DNA of 64,000 nt from Halococcus sediminicola (GTDB lineage: Archaea; Halobacteriota; Halobacteria; Halobacteriales; Halococcaceae), in contig NZ_BBMP01000001.1 in the NCBI RefSeq assembly GCF_000755245.1, forward strand, positions 116,159-180,158, read 5' to 3'. Position numbers and translations under genes: made by a program. A model generated the notes under the pieces. The model did not search any database, had not been told where the DNA came from, and saw only the letters and a program-made list of their open reading frames with translations. Positions 25,421 to 36,300 of the stretch are shown piece by piece; positions within the stretch are counted from its first letter, which is position 1, and each line of letters begins with the position of its first letter.

Positions 25421-28400
25421 ATGATGGACGACAACTACGAATTGTCACGTCGATCTGTATTGAGCGCAGCGGGATTAGCGATGATCGGCGGCCTCGCCAC
25501 CCCGGTCGCCGCAGATCACGACATTGGTACCGGTGCTCAGTATCCCGATACTTGCGAAGGTCCGGGATTCAACGACACGCCACAACTTCCCGATTCACCG
25601 TGGCAAGTCCATGACGCGTGTCGTCCTCAGCCGCCGGCCGTCGACTCGGGAGAACCTGCCTTCCCCGACCCACCGGCGGACGCCACTGTCCTCATGAGCG
25701 ATGGCGAGGATGGATCCATTACGCTCGACGACTGGAACAACTCGAGCAGCTGGGAGGTCAACGACAACTACGTGATCGTCGGCGATGAACCCCTCGTGAG
25801 TCGAGATGGCTTCGGGGATGGCCACTATCACATTGAATGGCGAACCCCGACAAGTGTCACCGGAAGCGGCCAAGAGCCTGGCAATAGCGGCTTTTTCCTA
25901 TCGAATCGCTACGAAATCCAAATCCTGAACAACTACGAGAACTCAACGTTTTCGGACGGGTACGCAGCGTCAGTTTTTGGCCAACACCCACCCTTGGCTA
26001 ATGCCAGCCGTCCTAAGGGAAGCTGGCAGATCTACGACATCATCTGGCGAGCGCCACGCTTTGCGGACAACGGCGACCTCAAATCACCGGGCGTGGTAAC
26101 CATCTACTGGAACGATGTCCTCGTCCAAAGTCAGACCGTTCTCAATGGTCCGACTGCATATAGGACAACCCCCGAGTACAGCCAACATCCCGTCGAAGCT
26201 CCAATTCAGATACAAAACCACGGCCAGCCGGTACATTTCCGAAACGTCTGGTATCAGTCCGGCCCCACCCCCGCCTCGGTGGTAGAGTTTGATGACGACT
26301 TGCTCACTGCCGAGAGCACATCCAGTAGTGTGGATGCCTCTGTCGTCAACAAGTATGACTCTGAGATGACCAACGGCAACGTCACGCTCACTCCACAGAA
26401 CGGCTCCGAGGTGACGGTCACTCCACAGGACGGCACGAGCTTCGGACCGCTCGCCGTCGGTGACTCCCAGTCGGTCTCCTGGGAGGTAACACGTCCCAAC
26501 GCCGACAGCGGGCCACACCTCTTGAAAACCTCCACATCCTATTCTGTCAACGGTAGTACTAATACTATCGACTTCCAGATCCCCGTCTATCCCGAACCGT
26601 CTCTGGAGGCCCCATCCGAGCCAGCGAGCTACACGAAGACGGTGCTCAGCGACCGGATGGACAATTTGGTCGACCTCGCTGTGGCTGACGACGGGCGCGT
26701 TTTCTACATTACCCGCGGGGACTTCTTCGGCGGAGTGGTCGGCGGGACGACGGAAGTCGGGGTGTACGATCCGGAGACAGACGAGGACACCGTTGCCCTT
26801 GAGATCGACGTCTTCACTGGTATCAATATGGAAGACGGTGGGCAGGGGATCTCTCTCGATCCGAACTTCGAGGAGAACGGCTGGATCTACATCTACTACT
26901 CTCCCTCGAACGAGACGGTCGCTGAGAATCAGGAGGAGCTTGACTACCTCAACCAAGCGGGGAACACCGGCGACGATGTCGCCCGTCTCCCGAGCGAGTC
27001 AATCGGTAATCCATACAACCTCCTCTCGCGGGTCACCATGGAGAACGGGTCGATCGATCCTGCATCCGAAACCGAGATTCTGCGAGTCCCCGTCCAGCGC
27101 GACACGTGCTGTCACGAGGGTGGTGACATCCAGTGGGGTCCCAACGGCGATAACCTCTATCTTACGACTGGGGACAACACCTACTCGAAGGTCGCTGCTG
27201 ACAATGGGTTCGCGCCGCTGGACGAACGCGAGGACCGGGATTACTTCGATGCACAGCGCACGTCGAGCAATACCGCCGACCTCCGGGGGAAGATCTTGCG
27301 GATCATCCCCCAGGACGATGGTTCGTATACCATTCCCGAGGATAATCTCAAAGCGCAATACGAAAACGAGACGGGACAGTCGTATTCCGAGGAGGAGTTC
27401 CTGCCCGAGATCTATGTTATGGGTGTACGAAATCCTTTCCAGGCCGGCGTGGATCTGGAAACTGGTACGTTACTCTGGGGGGATTACTCCGCCGATTCGC
27501 GGACGTGGAGCGATATCCGCGGACCACCCGGATTCAACGAGTTCAACCGCGCGACCAGCGCGGGCAACTACGGTTGGCCGTACTTCACCGGTCCGTACCC
27601 CTTCTACGACTACGATTACGAGACCCAGAACTCAGGGAACCTCTTCGACGAGAACGCGCCGATCAACGACTCGCCACACAGCAACGGCATCCAGCAACTG
27701 CCGGCGACCCAGGACCCGTTCATCTGGTATCCCGGAAACTGGGATCAAGCACGGCAGAACGTCCCCAGTGACTTCGACGTGCCCGAGGAAGTCCCCTTCC
27801 CCGCGTTCGAAGGGGGGGCCCCGATCGGTGGACCGATCTACCGTCATCAGGACAGTTACACCGAGCGTGGACTGCCTGCCTGGCACGAAGGCGACTACAT
27901 CATCGCGGAGTGGGGAGCGGGCTGGCTCAAGACGGTCTCCTTCGAGAACGACGACGTTGCTGACGGCCGGATTTCCCAGATCCGACCGCTCGCGTCCGGG
28001 GTACAGTTCAGTTCTCCAATTGATCTGGAACTCGGTCCGGAAGGAATGCTGTACGTCGCGGAGTACGGGGGCTTCTCGGGCGAGGGCTCCAAGCTTTCCC
28101 GAATCGAACGTCAGGAGGTCCAGTCGATTTCCGCGCCCTTCGGATACGACGCGGGTGGCGAGTTGCTAGACGGCACGGTCACGATCAACGGTCTCGACTA
28201 CGTGGCGAGTTCGCCCGCCGTGGAAGCCACCGGTGACGCGAGCGCGAGCTCGACGGGCACGACGGTGGGCACGTACTCGACGGACGAATCGATCGCCGAC
28301 ACCGAGAATGATGCACTCTACCAGACCGAGCAGTTCGGCGGTGATCTCAGCTACGAGGTCACGATGGAGAACGGCACGTACGACGTGGTTCTGCACTTCG

Positions 28401-29734
28401 CGGAGACGAACTCGACGTTACAGGAAGGGGACCGCGTGTTCAACGTCTCCGTTGAGGGTCAGCAGGTGTATTCGCCGCTCGACATTTTGGCGAAGACTGA
28501 TCGCTATACAGCCTTGAACAAGACCGTCAGGGGTGTCGAGGTTACCGACGGTACCCTCAACATCAGCAGCGAGACGCTTTCGGACAATTCGAAGTTCATG
28601 GGCTTTGCAATCCTGCCGTCTGATGGACCCATCCCGTCTGAGACGATCACGGCACCCTTTGGCTACGACGCGGGTGGTGAGCTGCTGGACGGTACGGTCA
28701 CGATCAACGGCCTCGATTACGTGGCGAGTTCCCCCGCTGTGGAGATGTACGGTGATGCGAGTGCGAGTTCGACGAACACCGAGGCGACGACGAACCTGTT
28801 CCCTGATCCGCCCAATTCGATCGGTGGGACCGAATACGATCCACTCTATCAGACCGAGAGCTTTGGCGGGGATCTCTCGTACAACGTCGGTGTCGAGAAT
28901 GGAACGTACGACGTGACTCTCTACTTCGCGGAGACCAACACCGGCATCCCGGAGGGCCAACGGGTATTCAACGTCTCGGTCGAAGGCACCGAGGTGTTCT
29001 CGGAATTCGACATTGCCACCGAAGCCGGGTACAACCAAGCCTACCAGCAGACCTTCGAAGGAATCGAGGTCACCGATGGTATCCTGTCGATCGCCACTGA
29101 GACGCTCTCGGACAACTCGAAGTTCTCCGGGCTTGCGGTCCGATCGTCGGATGGCGGTGGCGTAATCGAGCCCGGAACAACGATCGAGTTAGGCGGAGAG
29201 ATTGGCGGGTGGATCGGTGAAGCGCCGAGTTCGATCGAGGGTGAGACCAATCCGATGCTCACATTACAAGAAGGCGCGACCTACACGGTCGCCTTCGAGA
29301 ACCTCGACGGGTATCCCCACGACTTCTACATGCTCGACGAGAACGAGAACGAGCTCGTCGGCACCGAACTCGTGACCGGGCAGGGCGGGACGGCCTCGGT
29401 CGAGTTCACCGCTTCGCAGGAGATGGTCGAGTACTACTGCTCGGTTCATCCCATCCAGATGCGTGGCGACGTCACCATCCAGGACGGCGGCGGTAGCGAT
29501 GGCCCGCCGGCGATCGGCGATTCGGATTCCGCGCCGACCGACCCGGACGATGACGGGCTCTACGAGGACCTCGACGGCGACGGCGAAGTAACTGACGCCG
29601 ACGCGGAGCTGTTCTTCGAGCATATTGACGACCCCGAGATGCAGAACAACGTCGAGGCGTTCGACTTCAACGGGAACGGCCGCCTCGACTTCGACGATGT
29701 CGTCGAATGGCGCAAAAAGAAAGATGACATGTAA
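25421..29734 (+). CDS. giant exported DUF1080 / PQQ-type sugar dehydrogenase / malectin / cupredoxin / dockerin protein
   Basis: About 1437 residues from ATG 25421 (or 25424). Order: Tat signal SRRSVLSAAGLAMIGG (~9-25); DUF1080 concanavalin-like domain (~85-280) with LDDW and HYHIEWRTP..NSGFFLSNRYEIQILN; CARDB-like linker domain (~287-393); glucose/sorbosone-dehydrogenase-type beta-propeller (~404-897) with QGISLDPNFEENGWIYIYYSP, CCHEGGDIQWGP and NLYLTTGDN; two malectin domains (~904-1067, ~1077-1243), each starting with the APFGYDAGGELLDG block; blue-copper domain (~1247-1356) with ligands H in YPHDFYM, C and H in YYCSVHPIQM and the final M; and a two-loop Ca2+-binding dockerin (~1360-1437). 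DUF1080 members hydrolyse or eliminate 3-keto-glycosides; the propeller oxidises sugars with PQQ; malectin binds carbohydrate. The enzyme probably oxidises a glycan outside the cell and hands electrons to copper. Reactions are inferred from families. Confidence 0.88.
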   Translation: MMDDNYELSRRSVLSAAGLAMIGGLATPVAADHDIGTGAQYPDTCEGPGFNDTPQLPDSPWQVHDACRPQPPAVDSGEPAFPDPPADATVLMSDGEDGSITLDDWNNSSSWEVNDNYVIVGDEPLVSRDGFGDGHYHIEWRTPTSVTGSGQEPGNSGFFLSNRYEIQILNNYENSTFSDGYAASVFGQHPPLANASRPKGSWQIYDIIWRAPRFADNGDLKSPGVVTIYWNDVLVQSQTVLNGPTAYRTTPEYSQHPVEAPIQIQNHGQPVHFRNVWYQSGPTPASVVEFDDDLLTAESTSSSVDASVVNKYDSEMTNGNVTLTPQNGSEVTVTPQDGTSFGPLAVGDSQSVSWEVTRPNADSGPHLLKTSTSYSVNGSTNTIDFQIPVYPEPSLEAPSEPASYTKTVLSDRMDNLVDLAVADDGRVFYITRGDFFGGVVGGTTEVGVYDPETDEDTVALEIDVFTGINMEDGGQGISLDPNFEENGWIYIYYSPSNETVAENQEELDYLNQAGNTGDDVARLPSESIGNPYNLLSRVTMENGSIDPASETEILRVPVQRDTCCHEGGDIQWGPNGDNLYLTTGDNTYSKVAADNGFAPLDEREDRDYFDAQRTSSNTADLRGKILRIIPQDDGSYTIPEDNLKAQYENETGQSYSEEEFLPEIYVMGVRNPFQAGVDLETGTLLWGDYSADSRTWSDIRGPPGFNEFNRATSAGNYGWPYFTGPYPFYDYDYETQNSGNLFDENAPINDSPHSNGIQQLPATQDPFIWYPGNWDQARQNVPSDFDVPEEVPFPAFEGGAPIGGPIYRHQDSYTERGLPAWHEGDYIIAEWGAGWLKTVSFENDDVADGRISQIRPLASGVQFSSPIDLELGPEGMLYVAEYGGFSGEGSKLSRIERQEVQSISAPFGYDAGGELLDGTVTINGLDYVASSPAVEATGDASASSTGTTVGTYSTDESIADTENDALYQTEQFGGDLSYEVTMENGTYDVVLHFAETNSTLQEGDRVFNVSVEGQQVYSPLDILAKTDRYTALNKTVRGVEVTDGTLNISSETLSDNSKFMGFAILPSDGPIPSETITAPFGYDAGGELLDGTVTINGLDYVASSPAVEMYGDASASSTNTEATTNLFPDPPNSIGGTEYDPLYQTESFGGDLSYNVGVENGTYDVTLYFAETNTGIPEGQRVFNVSVEGTEVFSEFDIATEAGYNQAYQQTFEGIEVTDGILSIATETLSDNSKFSGLAVRSSDGGGVIEPGTTIELGGEIGGWIGEAPSSIEGETNPMLTLQEGATYTVAFENLDGYPHDFYMLDENENELVGTELVTGQGGTASVEFTASQEMVEYYCSVHPIQMRGDVTIQDGGGSDGPPAIGDSDSAPTDPDDDGLYEDLDGDGEVTDADAELFFEHIDDPEMQNNVEAFDFNGNGRLDFDDVVEWRKKKDDM

Positions 29735-29937
29735 CGGCACTGCCAGTATCTGACGACGTGCTGTCGTTTTCACCTTCATTTTTTCACAAAGCTCCTCGGC
29801 TGACTGTTCTTGAGACGTGAGTCCGGTGAAAGAATCGATGCTGAGAACCTGCTGAAAGAAACGGTTCAGTACTGAGAGCACCAAACCTGTCGCAGTTGGC
29901 GTTGCCACTCATCAAGCAGGCATGCTCGGTCGGTGGA

Positions 29938-31087
29938 TTATCGCTCGAAGCGGTCGTCCGGAGGTTGATTCGCGGGGACGGCCCTCGCGGTGCGGCGGGC
30001 CGTCTACGCTGCCCAGGTGACCATGTCGGAAAACTCCTCGAGTGATCACTCCCGGAGGTGACACCCGCCACGGCATCGCCACGTACTCCCAGTGGAGATA
30101 CCGCCAAACGCTCTGGAACAAGAGGCTGGTCACGACGAATGGCAGCCGTCGCGTCGCATCTCAGGTTGTCATTGAGATCGTTGTCTTCTCCGAGAGGCGG
30201 TAGATCGATTAGATTCCGAAGCGCTTGCTGTAGTGGGGTCGAGTCTGACGCGGTGTGTCGATGGCGTAGCCGTGACGCGCCACACCTTCCTCATCGTACT
30301 TCCCCTGCTGGTACGTACAGTCGATATAGACCGGGAAATCGACGGTCCACGTGTGACCGTCGATTTCACCTTGGAGGCCGTGGTCGATCACACGGCTCCA
30401 GCCCTGATTCAGTTCTGCCTGGATCGCTTCTCCCCACTTCACTATCGGCATGACGTACGCGTAATTGTGGGCGGCCAGCAGCGTCAAACAGTACGTATCG
30501 TAGAACTCGCGGTCGAGGTAGACGGCCTTGACCTCGAAGTCAAGGCCGTCGAGCACGCCGAGCAGTTCTGCGAGGATCGAGCTGGCGGTGTCGCCGTCGG
30601 TCAGACGGCGCACCACCAGCGTGTATCGTTTGTTACGTACGCGGGCGTAGAGCGTAGCGTACCCGTGGAACGTGGTTGTTCCAGCTTTGGCGAGGGACTC
30701 GTAGAGTTCCGTCTTGGAGTCGTACTCCTCGCCGTAGTACGGACGGAGGTGGAGGTCGGCGACGACCTCCACCGGCCGATCCGGAAGCAGTTCAAGGATG
30801 TCTTGCTGGATGAGCGTCTTGCCGACTCGTTCGAGCTCTCCGAGCTCGAACTTCGTCTGGAGGTGGTGGAGAATCGTATTGCCATGCGGTGACTCCTCTG
30901 AAATCTCGCAAAGGTGACTGACCGAGTCCTCGTCGGCAGTCGCGCCGACGAGGACGTCCCAGATGTCCTCGGAGTCGATATCGGCGTTTTCGCCGAGTCC
31001 GATATCGATCTCCTCGTCGAGGGTGTTGACGAGAAAGTTAAGCACCTGCTTTTCAGTGAGTTCATTGGCTGCTTGGTTTGGCTCCAT
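29938..31087 (-). pseudogene. ISH3-family transposase, inactivated
   Basis: The first ~290 codons are open (MEPNQAANELTEKQVLNFL, VEVVADLHLRPYYGEEYDSK, FHGYATLYARVRNKRYTLV, KAVYLDREFYDTYCL), giving the DDE core up to HYSKRFGI. At the next codon, where Glu is expected, there is TAA (30207-30209). The same frame continues with family sequence SIYRLSEKTTISMTT, another stop and LFQSVWRYLHWEYVA. A frame change later yields SLEEFSDMVTWAA and RAVPANQPPDDRFER before TAA at 29938. Premature stops, including loss of the catalytic Glu, make it non-functional unless readthrough occurs. The coding part holds three perfect hairpins (30521-30550, 30829-30851, 30926-30955). It separates the first dockerin enzyme from the cohesin gene. 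Confidence 0.85.
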
Positions 31088-31490
31088 CAACCGACCAAGC
31101 AGCCCACTCACCTAACTCACTTTGTGAACTACTGAAACTACCTCGTCGGTTTCGTTCGCTTCCAATGCGTCTTGGTCTATTTCGTATTTGTACAACTCGC
31201 TGCGCTATCCGACCGACTTTGACTGAGAAGTCCTGGGATCGTCCCGTGTCCGTGTTTTCCATATAACATCCGTATGAATTGTAATTAGAACTACATTGAA
31301 TCTTCCGAAACTATTAATAGGGTAGCATATGAGGCGTTGGCATGTGCCACTCGTTGGCGATAGTGAGAAAAGCAAATTCGAAGGATGCGCTTTATCAAGA
31401 ATATCGGTGCGTCTCTTCGAAGGATATCAATCTCACAGCAGGCACATAAGACCATGAGGCCGATGACGACAACGACAACAACGATACTCC
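31088..31490. other. intergenic region before the cohesin-like gene
   Basis: About 400 bp: the first part is the probable end of the ISH3 relic, the rest the upstream region of the cohesin-like gene. A TATA-like tttatcaag at 31391-31399 would give a leader of roughly 70 nt. No gene seen. Confidence 0.4.
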
Positions 31491-33116
31491 ATGAGTAACA
31501 GAGAAAGAGAAGAAACCAGTCAGTCGTATCGATTAGGAAAAACAGCGTCGGCAGTGAGGCTCCTCGCTATCGTTGTACTCGCTGGAATGATAGTTGTCGC
31601 TCCCACAGTAGGTGGGATCGGACTCGCGAGTGCTCAAGAGGCCTCTCCTGCTCTAAACATCGGCGACGCGAATGTTGAGCCCGGGGAATTGGCCAATATC
31701 GGCGTCACAATGTCAAGCGCCCCGAGCGGTCTTGCAGGTTACGACATCACCCTCGGTCTGGAGAACGACTCCGTTGCGACAATCACTAACGCGACGATCG
31801 CCGAGGAGTTCGGTCTCAGCCTTGTGAATATCAGCGAGGACAATACTTCCATGACCGTGCGCCTGCGCGGTCTCGATTTCGATGAGAACATCGAAGAAGG
31901 CGCGACTAATATCTCGCTGGCGGATGTCGAGATTGAGGGTATGGCGACCGGCGAGACTGCCCTCGAAATTCAGGACGTCACCCGTGTCGACGACGACAGC
32001 GGTGACTCACTCGACCTGGATACCACCGACAGCGGGCAAATCACCGTTGAAGAGGCTGAGACTCCCACATTGACCATCGGCGACGCGACTGTCGAGGAAG
32101 GGTCTACCACAAATGCTGACGTCTCGATGTCGAGCGCCCCGAACGGCCTCGCGGGCTACGACATCACCTTCGGTCTGGAAAATGACTCCGTCGCAACAAT
32201 TACTAACGCGACGATCCCCGATGAATTCTCCTACAGTAGTGTAAATATCAGCGAGGACAATACCACCATGACCGTACGCCTGCGCGCTCTCGATCTCCAG
32301 GAGAACATCGAGGAAGGCGCGACTAACATCTCGCTGGCGGATGTCGAGGTTGAGGGCGTATCGGCCGGTGAGACCGCGCTTGAAGTTCAGGATATCACCC
32401 GTGTCGACGACGACAGCGGTGACCCAATCGACGTCAACACCGATAGCGGACAGATCACGGTCGAAGCAGCCGACGGTCCCGGTGACGGAAACGCGACCCC
32501 GAATCTCGGCATCAGACTCGATCGTGAACACGTGACCGCCGGCGACGAGACTGCTGCGAGCGTGGTCCTTTCGGAAGCTCCCGAGGGGGTGGCCGGGTTC
32601 AATATGACCCTCGGTGTTGATGGTGAAGAAGTGACGATCGTTGCTACGTCGGTCGGTGACTCGTTCGATCTGGCTGTCACCGACACCGACGCGGATGCGG
32701 CGATGATCCGAGGGCTCGACTTCAACCAGAACGTCCAGGCCGGCGCGGAAAACGTCACGCTCGCTACGGCGTACGTCCGCGGTGCTGAGGGTGCTGATGG
32801 AACTGCCGAAATAAGCATCACGGATGTCAACGTCCTCGAAAGCGACGAAGCGGAGACCATCAACGCGACAACTTCGAACGCGACCCTCGAAGTTCACAAC
32901 GTCGAGCCGATCGCCTACAACCAGCTTCCGATCGACGCGGATGCTGACGGCTTGTACGAGGACATCGACGGCAACGGCGAGGTCAACAGAAACGATGCGC
33001 AAATATTCTTCCGGGAGTTCAACAGCGACGCAATTCAAGGCTACGATGAGTACGACTTCAACCAAGACGGGAAGTTGTCGTACAGTGACATCATCGCGCT
33101 CCGGAATTACATGTAG
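31491..33116 (+). CDS. scaffoldin-like protein: three cohesin-like domains plus a dockerin
   Basis: 541 residues. The N terminus has a basic stretch then LLAIVVLAGMIVVAPTVGGIGLASAQ (~24-50), a Sec-type signal or anchor rather than Tat. Three beta-rich repeats follow (~52-189, ~192-327, ~336-473). Each starts like PALNIGDANVEPGELA and continues MSSAPSGLAGYDITLGLENDSVATI or a close variant, the layout of cohesin domains (strand, small P-x-GLAG turn, long beta-sandwich). Repeats 1 and 2 are close copies; repeat 3 is divergent (VVLSEAPEGVAGFNMTLGV). A C-terminal dockerin (~479-541) has two Ca2+ loops, DADADGLYEDIDGNGEVNRND and YDFNQDGKLSYSD, and differs clearly from the dockerins of its neighbours. 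It could gather dockerin-bearing enzymes while docking through its own dockerin elsewhere. Cohesin identity rests on pattern and context. Confidence 0.78.
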   Translation: MSNREREETSQSYRLGKTASAVRLLAIVVLAGMIVVAPTVGGIGLASAQEASPALNIGDANVEPGELANIGVTMSSAPSGLAGYDITLGLENDSVATITNATIAEEFGLSLVNISEDNTSMTVRLRGLDFDENIEEGATNISLADVEIEGMATGETALEIQDVTRVDDDSGDSLDLDTTDSGQITVEEAETPTLTIGDATVEEGSTTNADVSMSSAPNGLAGYDITFGLENDSVATITNATIPDEFSYSSVNISEDNTTMTVRLRALDLQENIEEGATNISLADVEVEGVSAGETALEVQDITRVDDDSGDPIDVNTDSGQITVEAADGPGDGNATPNLGIRLDREHVTAGDETAASVVLSEAPEGVAGFNMTLGVDGEEVTIVATSVGDSFDLAVTDTDADAAMIRGLDFNQNVQAGAENVTLATAYVRGAEGADGTAEISITDVNVLESDEAETINATTSNATLEVHNVEPIAYNQLPIDADADGLYEDIDGNGEVNRNDAQIFFREFNSDAIQGYDEYDFNQDGKLSYSDIIALRNYM

Positions 33117-33291
33117 CTCGGGCGGGCAAAGCACAACGTCGCTTTCTTTTTCGCGCGTCGCGTCCATGAGCCGAGATTTCACTCCGGTGTAACAGCACGC
33201 TCGGATCAATGATACCGTATGCCGTTCATCGACGGAGCGTACTGCGGCCGGAACGAGGATATCATCCAGCAATTATAACCGCAATCGCTAA

Positions 33292-33300
33292 GATAAATAC
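33292..33300 (+). promoter_or_regulatory. TATA-box-like element of the second dockerin dehydrogenase
   Basis: gataaatac, centred about 37 bp before the ATG at 33333, predicting a start about 10 nt upstream of the codon. There is no ribosome-binding sequence in between. Confidence 0.4.
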
Positions 33301-33332
33301 TACCAGTAAAAATCATAGGACGAGTTGAGACG

Positions 33333-36300
33333 ATGACGAACAAAAATAACAGGGTTACGCGTCGAACAGTACTGAGTGCGACTGGTCTCGCAATGGCCAG
33401 CGGGTTCGCCGGCCCAGTCGTTGCAAGCCACGGCGGCGATGCCGACCAGTATCCCGAGACCTGCGATGGACCAGGATTTAACGATACGCCCGTCCAGCCG
33501 TGGTCGGGGTGGCGGTTCGGCGACGCCTGTCGCCCCCAACCACCAGTCGTTGATCCCGGAACAATAACGTTCGATGACCCGCCCGCGGACGCGACGGTTC
33601 TGCTCGGCGACGGTTCCAGCGGTGAGATCACCCTTGATGACTGGAAAAAGCGGAACGGGGACCCCCCCGAGTGGAACGTCACCAATAGTTACGCCGAAGT
33701 CGATGAGGGATGGCTCCAAACTAAAGCGGACATCGGCGACGCCCACTACCACGTCGAGTGGCGGATTCCGGAGGGTCTCAGCGGAAGTAGCCAGACCCCC
33801 GGCAACAGCGGAGTCTGGCTCGCCAGCAATTACGAAATCCAGATCCTCGATAGCTATGAAAACCCGACCTACGCCGACGGCACGGCGGGAGCACTCTACG
33901 GCGATCACCCTCCGCTGATTAACGTCGCTCGCCCGTCCGGAGAATGGCAAAAGTACGATATCATCTGGCACGCACCACGCTTTACCGACAACGGGGAAGT
34001 GGACTCTCCTGGGATTGTTACCGTTCTTTGGAACGACGTCTTGGTTCAGAGCCAGACAGTCGTTCACGGCTCGACCCCTTACAAAGACGTTCCCGAGTAC
34101 AGTCCTCATCCTCCCGAAATGCCATTGCAGCTCCAGAATCACGGCCAGCCAGTCCAGTACCGCAACATCTGGTATCAGGACCTCCCGACGTCGGCCTCGG
34201 TTCTCGAATTCGAAAACAACGACCAATTCACCGTCGATGAGGGAACCTCCACGACGTTCGACGCTGCGGTCACCAACGCTTACGACTCGGCACTCACCGA
34301 CTCGGAGGTTACGCTCACCGCGCCGAGCGACTCGGGTGTCGAAGTGAGTTCGGGAGGTGAGACGAGCTTCGACTCGCTTGATCCCGGGGACTCGAAGTCA
34401 CTGTCGTGGGAGGTGACGCTGCCGAGTCCGGAAAGTGGCCCGTATCTGTTGAGTACGGACGCATCCTATACGGTCGACGAGCAAAAAAGGGTGAGCTATC
34501 GGGTCCCGGTATACACCGAGCCGGTTCCTGAAGACAACAGCGGTGGTGGGGGTGGTGGCGAGCTTCCTGAGACGGTCGATTTGAGTAGAACGCAGGTCGC
34601 CTCAGTGGACAACGGAATGAAAGTCGATGTCGCGCCTGACGGGCGCGTTTTCTTCACCGAGCGTGGAGCGGACTTCCAGCGCTATCCCGACGAGCCGACA
34701 GGCACCGGGAAAATCCGCGTTTACGACCCCGAGACCGGCGAGACCACCACCGCCCTTGAAAAGGACGTTCACGTCGGCATTGAGGAAGGTGCCCAGGGCA
34801 TCGTCCTCGACCCTGACTTCGAGGAGAATGGGTGGATTTACTTCTTCTATAACCCCTCGAACGAGGCCATTGCCGACACGCAAGAAGGCCTCGAATCGCT
34901 CAATACCTACCAGCAGTCGCCGAGCGAGGCAGCGGATGGGCCACAACCGTACGACCTCGTCTCACGATTCACGGTCGAAGGCGATACGATTGACCCCGAG
35001 TCGGAGACCGAAATCATTCGCATCACCGCCCAGCGTGAGCGGTGCTGTCACGTCGGCGGCGCGCTCTCGTTCGACAACGATGGCAACCTTCTCATTACGA
35101 CCGGCGACGGGACCGACCCGTTCGAGTCCAGTGGATATGCGCCGATCGACGAGCGCGACGGCCGGCAGTTCTTCGACGCTCAGCGCTCGGCGGGCAACAC
35201 TAACGATCTTCGGGGGAGCCTGCTGCGGATCACGCCCCAAGACGACGGCGGCTATACCGTGCCTGACGGAAACCTCTTCACCGGCGATGAGTACGCCGAC
35301 GCGCGCGCGGACGACCTCGTCAAAAGCGAAATCTACGCGATGGGCTTTCGGAACCCGTTCACGCTCACGGTTGACGAGGAAAGCGGCGATCCCTTCATCG
35401 CCGATTATGGTCCCGACGCCGGCAGTTGGGACCCCGAGCGAGGGCCACCGGGGATTACCGAGTTCGTGCGGGTGGACGAACCTGGCTTCTACGGCTGGCC
35501 GTACTTCATCGGGATGAACGTCCCCTACAGAGATTACGACTTCGCGACGGGCGAGTCGGGCGACGCGTTCAATCCCGAAAACCCTACCAATGACTCGCCG
35601 AACAACGACGGTCTCACTGATTTACCCCCAGCCCAGCCGGCGACGATTACGAATCCCTACTCATGGGAGGAACTTCTCGACACCCCCGACTACGCCGACG
35701 AGTACGTTCCCGACGAAATTCCGTACACGATCGAGAACACCGACCCGCCGGAAGGTGGCTCGCCGATGATCGGGGAGATCTATAACTACCAAGACGGCTT
35801 CGATTCGGAGGTTGCACTCCCTAAATCGTACGACGGCGTGCACATCCTCATGGAGGCACGGGGCTGGTTCAAGACCGCCATCTACGACGACAACGGCGAT
35901 GTGAGTAAGATCGGTCCCTTCTCACTATCCGGGGGTAGTCCGAGGATGCTCCACACTGGCCAACAAGGAGGGCTTTACCTCTTAGAACCCGGCTCCCTCA
36001 ATTACATCACTACCCAGGATACGAGCGAGATCGAACCGATCTCGGCACCGTTCGGCTACGACGCCGGCGGTGAGCTGATAGACGGGATGGTGACGATCGA
36101 CGGACTCGAATTCGTTGGAAGTTCATCCGCCGTACAGGTTTCTAATCAGGGGGGCGACAGCCCGTCGGCGTTCCCAGACATCCCGATCGAAGGGACGGAA
36201 AACGACGCGCTCTACCAGTCGGAGGAGTGGGGAGAGAACCTCTCGTACGACATCGCCATCGAGAACGGGATCTACGACGTGACTCTCCACTTGGCAGAGA

